Source: Phil1 sp964600045 (GTDB lineage Bacteria; Bacillota; Clostridia; Christensenellales; CAG-138). From it: a stretch of DNA of 31,561 bases. The translations under genes and the position numbers were made by a program. The notes under the pieces were generated by a model. The model was not told where the DNA came from, made no database searches, and was given only the letters and a program-made list of their open reading frames with translations. This document shows, piece by piece, positions 7,875 through 15,821 of the stretch; the first letter of the stretch is position 1, and the number at the start of each line of letters is the position of its first letter. The stretch lies in NCBI GenBank assembly GCA_964600045.1, contig CAZRHS010000016.1:1-31561 (forward strand). The letters are read 5' to 3'.

Positions 7875-9056
7875 TTACATACCTTCGACTATGGTAGCTA
7901 CGCCCATGCCGCCGCCGATGCACAGCGTGGCAAGGCCGTACTTGGAACCGCGGCGCTTCATCTCATAAAGCAGGGTTACAAGGATACGGCAGCCGGAAGC
8001 TCCGATGGGGTGACCCAGGGCAACGGCACCGCCGTTTACGTTTACCTTGGACATATCGAAACCGAGCTCGTTGGCAACGGCAACGCTCTGAGCGGCAAAC
8101 GCTTCGTTGGCCTCGATCAGGTCGAGGTCCTTGATCTCCATATTGGCCTTCTTAAGGGCCTTACGGGTGGCGTAAACAGGTCCGATACCCATGATGCTGG
8201 GATCTACGCCCGCGCTGGCGCCGGCAACGATCTTAGCAAGGGGCTTTACGCCCAGTTCCTTGGCCTTCTCAGCGCTCATGACAACCACGGCGGCCGCGCC
8301 ATCGTTGATACCGGAGGCGTTACCGGCGGTTACGGTTCCGTCGGGCTTGAAGGCGGGCTTCAGCTTGGCAAGAGTCTCAACGGTGCTGGTCGGACGGGGC
8401 TGCTCATCAACCTTGAACTCGACCATTTCCTTCTTAACCTTTACCATTACGGGAACGATTTCCTCGTCGAACTTGCCGGCGGCGGCGGCAGCGCCGTACT
8501 TCTGCTGGCTGTTGGCGGAGAACTCATCCTGCATCTCGCGGGTTACGCCGAACTTGGCGGCTACGTTCTCGGCGGTGATGCCCATGTGGTAATTGTTGAA
8601 AGCATCCCACAGACCGTCGTTGACCATAACGTCAACAACCTTGCCGTCGTTCATCCTGTAGCCGAAACGGGCCTTGGGCAGAGCATAGGGCGCGAGGCTC
8701 ATGTTCTCCATACCACCGACTACCATAACGTCCGCATCGCCGGCCATGATCATGTCCGCAGCGAGGTTGACGCACTTAAGGCCGCTGCCGCAAACGTTGT
8801 TTACGGTAAGGGCGGGTACGGTCTCGGGAAGGCCGGCCTTGATGGCAGCCTGACGAGCGGGGCTCTGGCCCAAACCGGCCTGCAGCACGTTGCCCATCAG
8901 AACTTCATCAACATCCTCGGGCTTAATGCCGGCGCGGTTGATAGCCTCTTTTATAACCAGAGCACCAAGCTCTACAGCGGGGGTGTTAGCCAGACTTCCG
9001 CCAAATTTGCCTATAGCGGTACGGCAGGCGCCTGCCAATACGATTTCCTTAGCCAT
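7875..9056 (-). CDS. thlA: Acetyl-CoA C-acetyltransferase (thiolase)
   Basis: This 393-residue protein has the normal length of a degradative/biosynthetic thiolase, which reversibly condenses two acetyl-CoA to acetoacetyl-CoA. The nucleophilic cysteine is Cys89 in NNVCGSGLKC. The second catalytic centre appears as His349 in GHPIGASGC and Cys379 in CIGGGMG; NEAFAAQS is also present. The start at 9056 follows AAAGGAG. It is the last gene of a three-gene minus-strand operon with two CoA-transferase subunits, which together interconvert acetyl-CoA, acetoacetyl-CoA and free acetoacetate. No 3-hydroxybutyryl-CoA dehydrogenase or crotonase is in the window, so a butyrate route cannot be claimed. Ile is mainly ATC and Leu often CTG or CTC here, unlike the ATA/CTT habit of most neighbours, consistent with high expression or foreign origin. 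Confidence 0.93.
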   Translation of the reverse strand: MAKEIVLAGACRTAIGKFGGSLANTPAVELGALVIKEAINRAGIKPEDVDEVLMGNVLQAGLGQSPARQAAIKAGLPETVPALTVNNVCGSGLKCVNLAADMIMAGDADVMVVGGMENMSLAPYALPKARFGYRMNDGKVVDVMVNDGLWDAFNNYHMGITAENVAAKFGVTREMQDEFSANSQQKYGAAAAAGKFDEEIVPVMVKVKKEMVEFKVDEQPRPTSTVETLAKLKPAFKPDGTVTAGNASGINDGAAAVVVMSAEKAKELGVKPLAKIVAGASAGVDPSIMGIGPVYATRKALKKANMEIKDLDLIEANEAFAAQSVAVANELGFDMSKVNVNGGAVALGHPIGASGCRILVTLLYEMKRRGSKYGLATLCIGGGMGVATIVEGM

Positions 9057-9103
9057 TGTATTTCTCCTTTAGTATTTTTTATTTCGAGCGGTTAATAAGG
9101 TTA

Positions 9104-9781
9104 TTACGCCTCAAAACCGGTCATGTCCATTTTCTTAAGCTCGGGGCTGATTATAAGCTGAGCCTCGGTAGCGGCCTGAATCTGCTCCAGGGTGAACTCG
9201 GGGTTGTACTCTATAAGCTCAAGGCCCTTATCGGTAACGTTCATAACGCCCATCTCGGTAACGATCATGTTTACGCACTTGACCGCGGTGTAGGGCAGAC
9301 GGCACTTCTTAAGGATCTTGGGGTTGCCCTTGGCGGTATGCTCCATGGCAACTATAACCTTCTTGGCACCGACCAGCAGGTCCATGGCGCCGCCCATGCC
9401 GGGCATCTTCTTGCCGGGGATGATCCAGTTGGCAAGGCTGCCTTCCTCATCAACCTCGAGACCGCCGAGAACAACAGCGTCCACATGGCCGCCGCGAATG
9501 AGGGCGAAAGAATCGGAGGAATCGGTGAACGCGCCGCCGACGATTATGGAGCTGGCGTTGCCGCCCGCGTCAACAACGTGCATAGGATCGGCATGCTCTG
9601 CATCGGGAGCGGGGCCCTGGCCTACTATGCCAAGCTCGCTGTGTACGGTAACGGTGATGCCTTCGGGCAGATAGTTGGTGCACAGAACCGGCAGGCCTAT
9701 ACCAAGGTTAACGACCATGCCATCGGTGAATTCCTGCGCAACGCGCCTGGCTATAAAGGGTTTGATTAAGCTCTTCTCCAT
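9104..9781 (-). CDS. ctfB: 3-oxoacid/acetate CoA-transferase subunit B
   Basis: This 225-residue protein is the beta subunit of a family I CoA-transferase. The VVNLGIGLP segment near the N-terminus and SELGIVGQG with the catalytic glutamate at Glu49 are characteristic; the Glu forms the acyl and CoA thioester intermediates. GGLEVDEEGSLANW and KKMPGMGGAMDLL are further family blocks. The start at 9781 lies two bases after the subunit A stop, with its ribosome binding site (AGGGAGGG) inside the end of that gene, as expected for two subunits made together. Acetoacetate/butyrate (CtfAB, AtoDA) or 3-oxoadipate/succinate transferases share these motifs; the adjacent thiolase favours acetoacetyl-CoA with acetate or butyrate as acceptor. 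Confidence 0.9.
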   Translation of the reverse strand: MEKSLIKPFIARRVAQEFTDGMVVNLGIGLPVLCTNYLPEGITVTVHSELGIVGQGPAPDAEHADPMHVVDAGGNASSIIVGGAFTDSSDSFALIRGGHVDAVVLGGLEVDEEGSLANWIIPGKKMPGMGGAMDLLVGAKKVIVAMEHTAKGNPKILKKCRLPYTAVKCVNMIVTEMGVMNVTDKGLELIEYNPEFTLEQIQAATEAQLIISPELKKMDMTGFEA

Positions 9782-9782
9782 T

Positions 9783-10472
9783 TTATTTGCCCTCCCTGAC
9801 TACGATATAGTTGACCAGAATGCCCGGAGTTGCAACGTTTTCGGGCTCGATTTCGCCGACTTCGACAAGCTCTTCGGCTTCCACTATTACCAGATCGGCT
9901 GCGGTGGCCATAACGCGGTTGAAGTTCTGCGCGCTGCCCTTGTACCAAACGTTGCCGGCCTTGTCTACCTTGTAAGCACCGATAAGCGCTACATCGGCAT
10001 GCAGGGGCTTCATTACCAGGTAATCCTTACCGTCGTAATTTACCTTGCCGCGTACCAGGGGGCTGTCCTCAACCAGAGTGCCCACGCCGGTGGGAGTGAT
10101 AACGCCGCCGAGGCCTGCGCCGCCGGCACGAATCATTTCAGCAAGGCTTCCCTGGGGAACCAGGTCAACCTTCAGCTCGCCCTTGGCCCACTTTTCAACG
10201 GCTTCGGGGTTGGTGCCGAGATGGCTTCCGATATAGCCTTCAATCTGGCCGTTATGAATCATTTTTGCCCAGCTGTAATACTCATCACCATCGGGACCGT
10301 TCAGCTTGGATGAATCGTTGTGAATAGTATGGAAGTGGCCCTTATTGCTCTTTGAAAGGGCATCGATGATTGAGAGCGCGCTGCCGCAACCCACGAAGCC
10401 ACCCATCATGATGGTAGCGCCGTCGGGGATGAGATCGACAGCCTGCTGCGCAGTGATGATCTTGTTTTTCAT
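9783..10472 (-). CDS. ctfA: 3-oxoacid/acetate CoA-transferase subunit A
   Basis: This 229-residue alpha subunit carries MMGGFVGCGSALSIIDAL (a glycine-rich CoA-binding loop near residues 22-40), a GSHLGTNPEA block and GAYKVDKAGNVWYKGSAQNFN, all typical of CtfA/AtoD. With subunit B it moves CoA between an acyl-CoA and a free carboxylic acid. It is the first gene of the operon; its ATG follows GGAGG by five bases and a leader of about 80 bases begins at a near-perfect sigma-A promoter (10560-10588). The leader contains a short hairpin (CCCAT/ATGGG) of unknown role. Ile codons near the start are all ATC, matching the other two genes of this operon and contrasting with the ATA-rich genes around it. 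Confidence 0.9.
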   Translation of the reverse strand: MKNKIITAQQAVDLIPDGATIMMGGFVGCGSALSIIDALSKSNKGHFHTIHNDSSKLNGPDGDEYYSWAKMIHNGQIEGYIGSHLGTNPEAVEKWAKGELKVDLVPQGSLAEMIRAGGAGLGGVITPTGVGTLVEDSPLVRGKVNYDGKDYLVMKPLHADVALIGAYKVDKAGNVWYKGSAQNFNRVMATAADLVIVEAEELVEVGEIEPENVATPGILVNYIVVREGK

Positions 10473-10559
10473 AGAATCCTCCGTTTAATGTTGATATTTT
10501 GGGCCGCAAAAAAGCTTTGCCCATAACTATGGGGTCATGCGCATAATCCCGTTAAGGTA

Positions 10560-10588
10560 ATTTTACGCCAGAGAGCCGATATTGTCAA
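10560..10588 (-). promoter_or_regulatory. Strong sigma-A promoter for ctfA-ctfB-thlA
   Basis: On the minus strand a perfect TTGACA (10588-10583) is 17 bases before TAAAAT (10565-10560). The match suggests high basal transcription, in line with the optimised codon use of the three genes. Confidence 0.8.
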
Positions 10589-10715
10589 CAATTCTACGCT
10601 TTCGCAGGGCTTAAAATCGCCTGAAAAAAGCCTTATTCCGCGTTTGTGACGACCTATAAGCAGATTTTTCACAATTATATGCCCGTGACGTCTTTTTTAT
10701 GATACGAACATCGTC

Positions 10716-10721
10716 TATAAT
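10716..10721 (+). promoter_or_regulatory. Putative -10 element of the ftsH promoter
   Basis: A perfect TATAAT lies 43 bases before the ftsH start codon. At the expected distance there is only a T-rich hexamer (10693-10698), so the -35 is weak and an activator or another sigma factor might be needed. Confidence 0.45.
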
Positions 10722-10764
10722 GCGTATAACAAAATTCGATTTACATTTTGAAAGGAGACATACC

Positions 10765-12609
10765 GTGAGCGTCAAAGAACACGAGCCCCCTAGAAAACCA
10801 TTGATATACTATTGCACGATAGCGCTTATCGTGCTGCTTCTGCTGAACATTTTTGTTTTCCCTCTTCTGTTTGAAAACCAGGTGACAGAGGTAAGCTACA
10901 GCGACTTTTTGAACATGCTGGATGCGGGACAGATAGTTGAGGTTGCGCGGGACAACAGCGCAAGCACAATAACATTCAGCGCGCGCGGAAACGACGGGCG
11001 GCTTTATTATTACCAAACCGGTATATGGCCGGACGACACGCTGATTGAAAAGCTGCAGAACGCGAACGTAAAGTTTGAGTCCTCCATCCCCACGCAGTCC
11101 TCCCCCATTGTTACGATACTTGTATCGTGGGTGCTGCCCATACTGTTCTTCAGCTTCCTGGGCAGGCTTTTGATGAAGCGCATGGGCGGCGGTGCTATGG
11201 GCAACGCGATGAGCTTCGGCAAGTCCAACGCCAAGGTTTACGTTGAGGCGCAGACGGGCATAACATTTGCCGATGTAGCGGGCGAAGACGAGGCGAAGGA
11301 AGCTCTTCAGGAGATAGTCAACTTTTTGCATGAGCCGGCCAAGTACGCCTCCATCGGCGCAAAGCTTCCCAAGGGCGCGCTGCTTGTAGGCCCTCCGGGC
11401 ACGGGCAAAACCCTGCTGGCAAAGGCCGTTGCCGGCGAAGCCAAGGTTCCCTTCTTCTCAATATCCGGTTCGGAATTTGTTGAGATGTTCGTGGGCATGG
11501 GCGCCGCGAAGGTTAGGGATCTTTTCAAGCAGGCGAACGAGAAAGCGCCCTGCATAGTATTCATAGACGAAATTGATACAATCGGCAAAAAGCGCGATTC
11601 CGGCCTTGGCTCAAACGACGAGCGCGAGCAGACGCTGAACCAGCTGCTTACCGAGATGGACGGATTTGACCCGCAAAAGGGCGTTGTTATCCTGGCCGCC
11701 ACTAACAGGCCCGATACGCTTGACCCGGCGCTTCTGCGCCCCGGCCGCTTTGACAGGCGCATACCGGTTGAGCTGCCCGACCTGAACGGACGTATAGCAA
11801 TACTGAAGGTGCACGCCAAGGACGTAAAGCTTTCAGGCGACATAGACTTTGAGGTTATAGCCCGCGCAACAAGCGGAGCGAGCGGCGCAGAGCTTGCGAA
11901 CATTATAAACGAGGCCGCCCTTCGCGCTGTAAGGCTTGGGCGCGATACCGTAACGCAGGAGGACCTTGAGGAGAGCGTTGAGGTTGTTATAGCCGGCTAT
12001 CAGCGCAAGAACGCGGTTGTGTCCCCCGACGAAAAGCGCATAGTAGCCTACCATGAAATCGGCCACGCGCTTGTTGCCGCAAAGCAGACCAACTCCGCCC
12101 CCGTGCACAAGATAACCATAGTTCCCCGCACGAGCGGCGCGCTCGGCTACACCATGCAGGTTGAGTCCGGCGAAAAGCTGCTGATGAGCAAGGAAGAGGC
12201 ACTTAACAAGCTTGCTACCCTTACCGGCGGACGCGCGGCGGAGGCCGTTGTATTCGGCTCCATAACAACCGGCGCTTCAAACGACATTGAGCAGGCCACA
12301 AAGCTTGCCCGCGCCATGATAACCCGCTACGGCATGAGCGACAATTTCGGCATGGTGGCGCTTGAAACGGTTGGCAACCAGTACCTTGGCGGCGACGCGA
12401 GCCTTGCCTGCTCCGCCGAAACCGCGGCCAAGATAGACCACGAGGTTGTGGACATGATAAGCGATGCCTATAAGAAGGCGGAGAACATAATAAAAGAAAA
12501 CCGCGCCATTATGGATACGCTTGCCAATTACCTGCTTGAGAAAGAAACCATCACCGGTGAAGAATTCATGGAGATACTCAATAAGCAGGAGAATACAGTA
12601 GCGGAGTAA
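10765..12609 (+). CDS. ftsH: ATP-dependent zinc metalloprotease FtsH
   Basis: The GTG at 10765 is chosen because AAAGGAG stands seven bases before it; earlier in-frame starts lack a ribosome binding site. The 614-residue protein is a membrane-bound AAA+ protease that degrades unstable membrane and regulatory proteins. Two membrane helices (about 13-36 and 112-134) flank an extracytoplasmic segment of about 75 residues. The AAA module shows Walker A GPPGTGKT (near 209), Walker B IVFIDEID and the second region of homology ATNRPDTLDPALLRPGRFDR. The peptidase domain has the zinc site HEIGH near 430 and the third-ligand region ASNDIEQAT. All catalytic motifs are intact, and the length is at the short end of normal with little C-terminal tail. 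It is transcribed alone and ends at its own terminator. Confidence 0.97.
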   Translation: MSVKEHEPPRKPLIYYCTIALIVLLLLNIFVFPLLFENQVTEVSYSDFLNMLDAGQIVEVARDNSASTITFSARGNDGRLYYYQTGIWPDDTLIEKLQNANVKFESSIPTQSSPIVTILVSWVLPILFFSFLGRLLMKRMGGGAMGNAMSFGKSNAKVYVEAQTGITFADVAGEDEAKEALQEIVNFLHEPAKYASIGAKLPKGALLVGPPGTGKTLLAKAVAGEAKVPFFSISGSEFVEMFVGMGAAKVRDLFKQANEKAPCIVFIDEIDTIGKKRDSGLGSNDEREQTLNQLLTEMDGFDPQKGVVILAATNRPDTLDPALLRPGRFDRRIPVELPDLNGRIAILKVHAKDVKLSGDIDFEVIARATSGASGAELANIINEAALRAVRLGRDTVTQEDLEESVEVVIAGYQRKNAVVSPDEKRIVAYHEIGHALVAAKQTNSAPVHKITIVPRTSGALGYTMQVESGEKLLMSKEEALNKLATLTGGRAAEAVVFGSITTGASNDIEQATKLARAMITRYGMSDNFGMVALETVGNQYLGGDASLACSAETAAKIDHEVVDMISDAYKKAENIIKENRAIMDTLANYLLEKETITGEEFMEILNKQENTVAE

Positions 12610-12634
12610 AAAATCAGGTTTAATCAACACTCAT

Positions 12635-12663
12635 AAGCCGGAGCCTTGTGCCCCGGCTTTTTT
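12635..12663 (+). terminator. Intrinsic terminator of ftsH
   Basis: AAGCCGG (12635-12641) pairs with CCGGCTT (12653-12659) around an 11-base loop and runs into six Ts (12658-12663), 25 bases after the ftsH stop. Confidence 0.88.
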
Positions 12664-12719
12664 CATGCCGCGAACAAATTTAAGCGGTATTTCGCACGCC
12701 GTACGAGAGCTGTTTTTTC

Positions 12720-12749
12720 TTGACTGCATTAAAAGGGTTGTGATATCAT
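12720..12749 (+). promoter_or_regulatory. Sigma-A promoter of the glycine cleavage operon
   Basis: TTGACT (12720-12725) and TATCAT (12744-12749) are separated by 18 bases; a TG one base before the -10 (12741-12742) gives an extended -10. Transcription would start near 12756, about 50 bases before the first riboswitch aptamer. Confidence 0.7.
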
Positions 12750-12804
12750 AATCGATGCAGATGAAAGATGTCTGCCTAGGTTATGCAAAACAGCATATCA
12801 TCGG

Positions 12805-13026
12805 ATGACCGCACCGGGAGAGATCGCCCGCAGGCTTATACCTACGCGGCGGCGCCGAAGGGGATGCAGAAGCTCTCAGGCAAAAGGGACCGGCGCGCGA
12901 CGATACTCCGGAAAAGTGAAAGCCATTTCACACCGAAGGTGCAACTTGCCGGCAGGGCCGGGAAGGAATCTCTCAGGCAAAAACGGAGGCACAAATTTCC
13001 CTAAGCGGGGAAGTTTGTGCTTTTTT
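12805..13026 (+). promoter_or_regulatory. Tandem glycine riboswitch with downstream terminator
   Basis: Two glycine aptamers stand in series. Aptamer 1 (about 12810-12892) has GGGAGAG, CGCCGAAGGGG and CTCTCAGGCAAAAGGGACC. Aptamer 2 (about 12904-12988) has CACCGAAGGTGCAACTT and TCTCTCAGGCAAAAACGGAG, closed by CTCCG (12906-12910) pairing with CGGAG (12984-12988). The repeated CTCTCAGGCAAAA core is diagnostic. A terminator hairpin starts directly at the 3' end of the second aptamer, so the likely logic is that bound glycine blocks termination and turns the operon on, as known for such switches upstream of glycine cleavage genes. Short reading frames across this region are not genes. Confidence 0.95.
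12989..13026 (+). terminator. Riboswitch-controlled intrinsic terminator before gcvT
   Basis: GCACAAA (12989-12995) pairs with TTTGTGC (13014-13020); after one wobble, TTCCC/GGGAA extends the stem around a six-base loop. Six Ts follow (13021-13026). Its 5' arm touches the closing stem of aptamer 2, allowing competition between ligand-bound aptamer and terminator. Confidence 0.9.
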
Positions 13027-13086
13027 CATGTTCAAAAAAGCACATTCCCCAAATCATTTCACCTAACAAAAACGAGGAGGAAACCA

Positions 13087-15735
13087 ATGAGCGAATTGAA
13101 AAGAACCCAGCTTTACGCGGTGCATGTAGCCGCGGGCGCGAGCATGGTGGACTTTGGCGGGTGGGAAATGCCCGTGCAGTACCCCAGCGGAATAGTGGCG
13201 GAGCACCTTTATACCCGCCACGCCTGCAGCCTTTTTGATGTTTCCCACATGGGCAGGCTGCTTATAGAAGGCCCCGAAAGGCTTGAGTTTTTGCAGCACG
13301 TTGTAACAAGCAACGTTGCGGGTCTTGACCTGAACAAGGCGCAGTACTGCATTATACCCGCCGAGGACGGCAGCGCGATAGACGACGCATACCTTTACCG
13401 CTATGAGGAGGACCGCTTCCTGCTGGTGGTAAACGCCGCCAATACCGAAAAGGACAAGGCGCACCTTAATAAAATAATAGGCAACTACAACTGCACCATG
13501 ACCGATATTTCCGCCGACTGGGCGGCGATAGCCGTGCAGGGCCCCAAGAGCAAGGAGCTTATGATGGTTCTTTCCGGCGGCGAGGCCGTTACCGAGCCCA
13601 TGAAGAACGCGCTCAACAGCCTTATGCTTGAAGGTCACGAGGCAAAGGTTGCAAAGACCGGCTACACCGGCGAGCCTCTCGGCTACGAAGTATACGTAAA
13701 GAGTGAGGACGCGGAATGGCTTTGGAACAGGCTGATTGAGCTTGGCGCAAAGCCCGCGGGCCTTGGCGCGCGCGACACGCTTCGCCTTGAGGCGGCTCTG
13801 CCCCTTTACGGCCATGAGATGGGCGTTGACCCCAGCGGCAAGCCCATGCCCATATTCTCCGTATCCCTTGCCCGCTTCGCCGTAAGCTTTTCCGAGCAGA
13901 AGGGCAACTATATAGGCCGCGAGGAGCTTGCCAAGCAGTATGAGGCCTATAAGCGCATAATGAACCGCGACTTCAGCGACAATTCAATGCTGCCTAAGCG
14001 CATACAGGCGATAGCCCTTATAGACCGCGGCGTAATGCGCGCCGGCATGGAAATATACAAGGACGGCAAGCACATAGGCTGGGTTACCAGCGGAACCATG
14101 GTACCTTACTACGTGGCCGAGGGTGAGGGTCTTAAGACCGTTATATCCGACCAGACCGCAAAGCGCGCCATAGGCCTTTGCTACATTGACTCCACCGTGC
14201 TTGAAAACGACTTTGTTGAGGTTGACATCCGCGGCAAGAGGCTTAAGGCCGTTATACCTCCCTACCATATGCGCGTGGACGCTCCCCCGTTCGCAAGGCC
14301 CATACTTTATAAGCCCGAGGAAGAGGAGCAGTGCAGCTGCGGCGCGGACCGCGCCAAGAAAGCGCTTGAGCTTATAAAGCGCGCCGAAGAAAACCACGAA
14401 TGGCGCCAGAAGCAGTGCGTAAACCTTATTCCTTCCGAAAATACCCCCAGCCGCGCCGTGCAGATGCTTTGCGCATCCGACCCCAGCTGCCGCTACGCCG
14501 AGCATAAGAAGATAAAGTCCTTCTACGACAAGGATATATTCTATTATCAGGGCACCGGCTTTATAGACGAGGTTGAGCAGCTGCTTGTTGAGCAGATGAA
14601 GCAGTATCTGGGCTGTGCGGAGGTTGAAACCCGCGTGCTCAGCGGCCAGATGAGCAACATGGCCGTGTTCTCCGCCCTTATGGACTGGAAGAACAGGCTT
14701 GACCGCAAGCATACCCCCAAGCGCCTTGGCTACGTTATGAATAACCACATAATAAAGGGCGGCCACCTTTCCGCTCAGCCCATGGGCGCGCTGCATGATT
14801 ACATCGCGGTGGACCCCGTTACCGAGCGCAACGCGGTTGTAAACTTCCCCGTATGCAAGGACAACGTTTATAAGATAGACGTTGAGGAAACCAAAAAGCT
14901 TATAGACGAGTACAAGCCCGAGTTCATAATATTCGGCAAGAGCATGGTTCTGCACAAGGAGCCCGTAAGCGAAATCCGCCGCTTTGTGGACGAGCAGGGC
15001 ATACCCACCACCATAATGTACGACATGGCGCACGTTATGGGCCTTGTAGGCGAGCATTTCCAGAAGCCGTTTGAAGAGGGCGCGGAGATTGTTACCGGCT
15101 CCACCCATAAAACGTTCTTTGGCCCGCAGCGCGGCGTTATAGGCGTTAACTACAAGAAGGACGAGCTTAAGTACGGCCTTTGGGAAACAATAGAAAGCCG
15201 CGTATTCCCCGGCAGCGTTTCCAATCACCACCTTGGCACCCAGCTTGGTTTGCTGATGGCGGCATACGAAATGAACACATTTAAGGATGCTTACCAGAAG
15301 GCCATAATCGAGAACGCCAAGCACTTCGCGAAGGCTCTTAAGGCCGAGGGGCTCAACGTTATGGGCGACCCCGCGATAGACTACACCGAAACCCATCAGG
15401 TTATAGTATCCGTTGGCTACGGCACCGGCCCCGAGGTTGCGAACAGGCTTGAGGAGAACAACATAATAGTGAACTACCAGGCCACTCCCGACGAGGAAGG
15501 CTTCACCGCCTCCGGCGCGCTGCGCATGGGCGTAAGCGAAATGACCCGCTTCGGCTTCGGCAAGGAAGAGTTCACAGCTCTTGCCAAGCTTATAGCGGAC
15601 TGCGTACTGCGCGGCAAGGACGTTGGCGAGGATGTGGCCAAGCTGCGCAGCGGCTACACCAAGCAGCTTTACTGCTTTGACGACGCACAGTTCACCGAGG
15701 CCCTTGAAGGCTTCGAGGCCCGCATAGGCTTTTAA
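13087..15735 (+). CDS. gcvT-glyA: Fusion of aminomethyltransferase (GcvT) and serine hydroxymethyltransferase
   Basis: The ATG at 13087 follows GAGGAGG and lies beyond the riboswitch, giving 882 residues, about the sum of two enzymes. Residues 1-405 are T-protein: LFDVSHMG, AIAVQGPKS, TGYTGEPLGYEVY and GLGARDTLRLEAALPLYGHE are classic GcvT blocks. T-protein moves the methylene carbon from the lipoyl arm of GcvH to tetrahydrofolate. After a short acidic linker holding CSCG (about 406-425), residues 425-882 are SHMT: LIPSENTPS, a YYQGTG block, LSGQMSN, KGGHLS, YDMAHVMGLV and GSTHKTFFGP with the PLP lysine at 675. SHMT joins methylene-THF to glycine to make serine. The SHMT half is divergent from GlyA, but the Asp-Met-Ala-His and Ser-Thr-His-Lys elements remain. 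There is no internal stop or frameshift. Fusion suggests direct transfer of methylene-THF between the two sites. Confidence 0.92.
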   Translation: MSELKRTQLYAVHVAAGASMVDFGGWEMPVQYPSGIVAEHLYTRHACSLFDVSHMGRLLIEGPERLEFLQHVVTSNVAGLDLNKAQYCIIPAEDGSAIDDAYLYRYEEDRFLLVVNAANTEKDKAHLNKIIGNYNCTMTDISADWAAIAVQGPKSKELMMVLSGGEAVTEPMKNALNSLMLEGHEAKVAKTGYTGEPLGYEVYVKSEDAEWLWNRLIELGAKPAGLGARDTLRLEAALPLYGHEMGVDPSGKPMPIFSVSLARFAVSFSEQKGNYIGREELAKQYEAYKRIMNRDFSDNSMLPKRIQAIALIDRGVMRAGMEIYKDGKHIGWVTSGTMVPYYVAEGEGLKTVISDQTAKRAIGLCYIDSTVLENDFVEVDIRGKRLKAVIPPYHMRVDAPPFARPILYKPEEEEQCSCGADRAKKALELIKRAEENHEWRQKQCVNLIPSENTPSRAVQMLCASDPSCRYAEHKKIKSFYDKDIFYYQGTGFIDEVEQLLVEQMKQYLGCAEVETRVLSGQMSNMAVFSALMDWKNRLDRKHTPKRLGYVMNNHIIKGGHLSAQPMGALHDYIAVDPVTERNAVVNFPVCKDNVYKIDVEETKKLIDEYKPEFIIFGKSMVLHKEPVSEIRRFVDEQGIPTTIMYDMAHVMGLVGEHFQKPFEEGAEIVTGSTHKTFFGPQRGVIGVNYKKDELKYGLWETIESRVFPGSVSNHHLGTQLGLLMAAYEMNTFKDAYQKAIIENAKHFAKALKAEGLNVMGDPAIDYTETHQVIVSVGYGTGPEVANRLEENNIIVNYQATPDEEGFTASGALRMGVSEMTRFGFGKEEFTALAKLIADCVLRGKDVGEDVAKLRSGYTKQLYCFDDAQFTEALEGFEARIGF

Positions 15736-15751
15736 TTCAACAAACTGAAAA

Positions 15752-15780
15752 CGCCTGCGCGGAAACTCTCCGCGCGGGCG
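15752..15780 (+). other. Strong intercistronic RNA hairpin between gcvT-glyA and gcvH
   Basis: CGCCTGCGCGGA (15752-15763) pairs with TCCGCGCGGGCG (15769-15780), a 12-bp stem including one G-U pair around a five-base loop. No T-run follows, so it is probably not a terminator. It may mark an RNA processing or stability site that separates expression of the large fusion from gcvH. Confidence 0.6.
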
Positions 15781-15821
15781 CATAACAACAAATAAACATA
15801 ACTATAACGGAGGTATTTACA

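Noticed and set aside
8010..9095. Plus-strand open frame of 361 codons opposite thiolase
   Set aside because: The thiolase motifs on the minus strand are unambiguous; the plus-strand translation is low-complexity, Gly/Leu/His-rich and matches nothing.
7875..10472. A complete butyrate-forming or acetone-forming pathway
   Set aside because: Only thiolase and CoA-transferase are present; dehydrogenases, crotonase and acetoacetate decarboxylase are not in the window.
12783..13086. Open frames across the leader before gcvT, including an N-terminal extension of the fusion protein
   Set aside because: The sequence is a tandem glycine riboswitch with terminator, and the gcvT start at 13087 has its own strong ribosome binding site.
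13984..15783. Minus-strand open frame of 599 codons opposite the SHMT half of the fusion gene
   Set aside because: It mirrors the codon pattern of the plus-strand gene, has no ribosome binding site or recognisable domain, and the plus-strand product is clearly real. Similar long antisense frames at 17426-18847 and 20156-21232 are rejected for the same reason.
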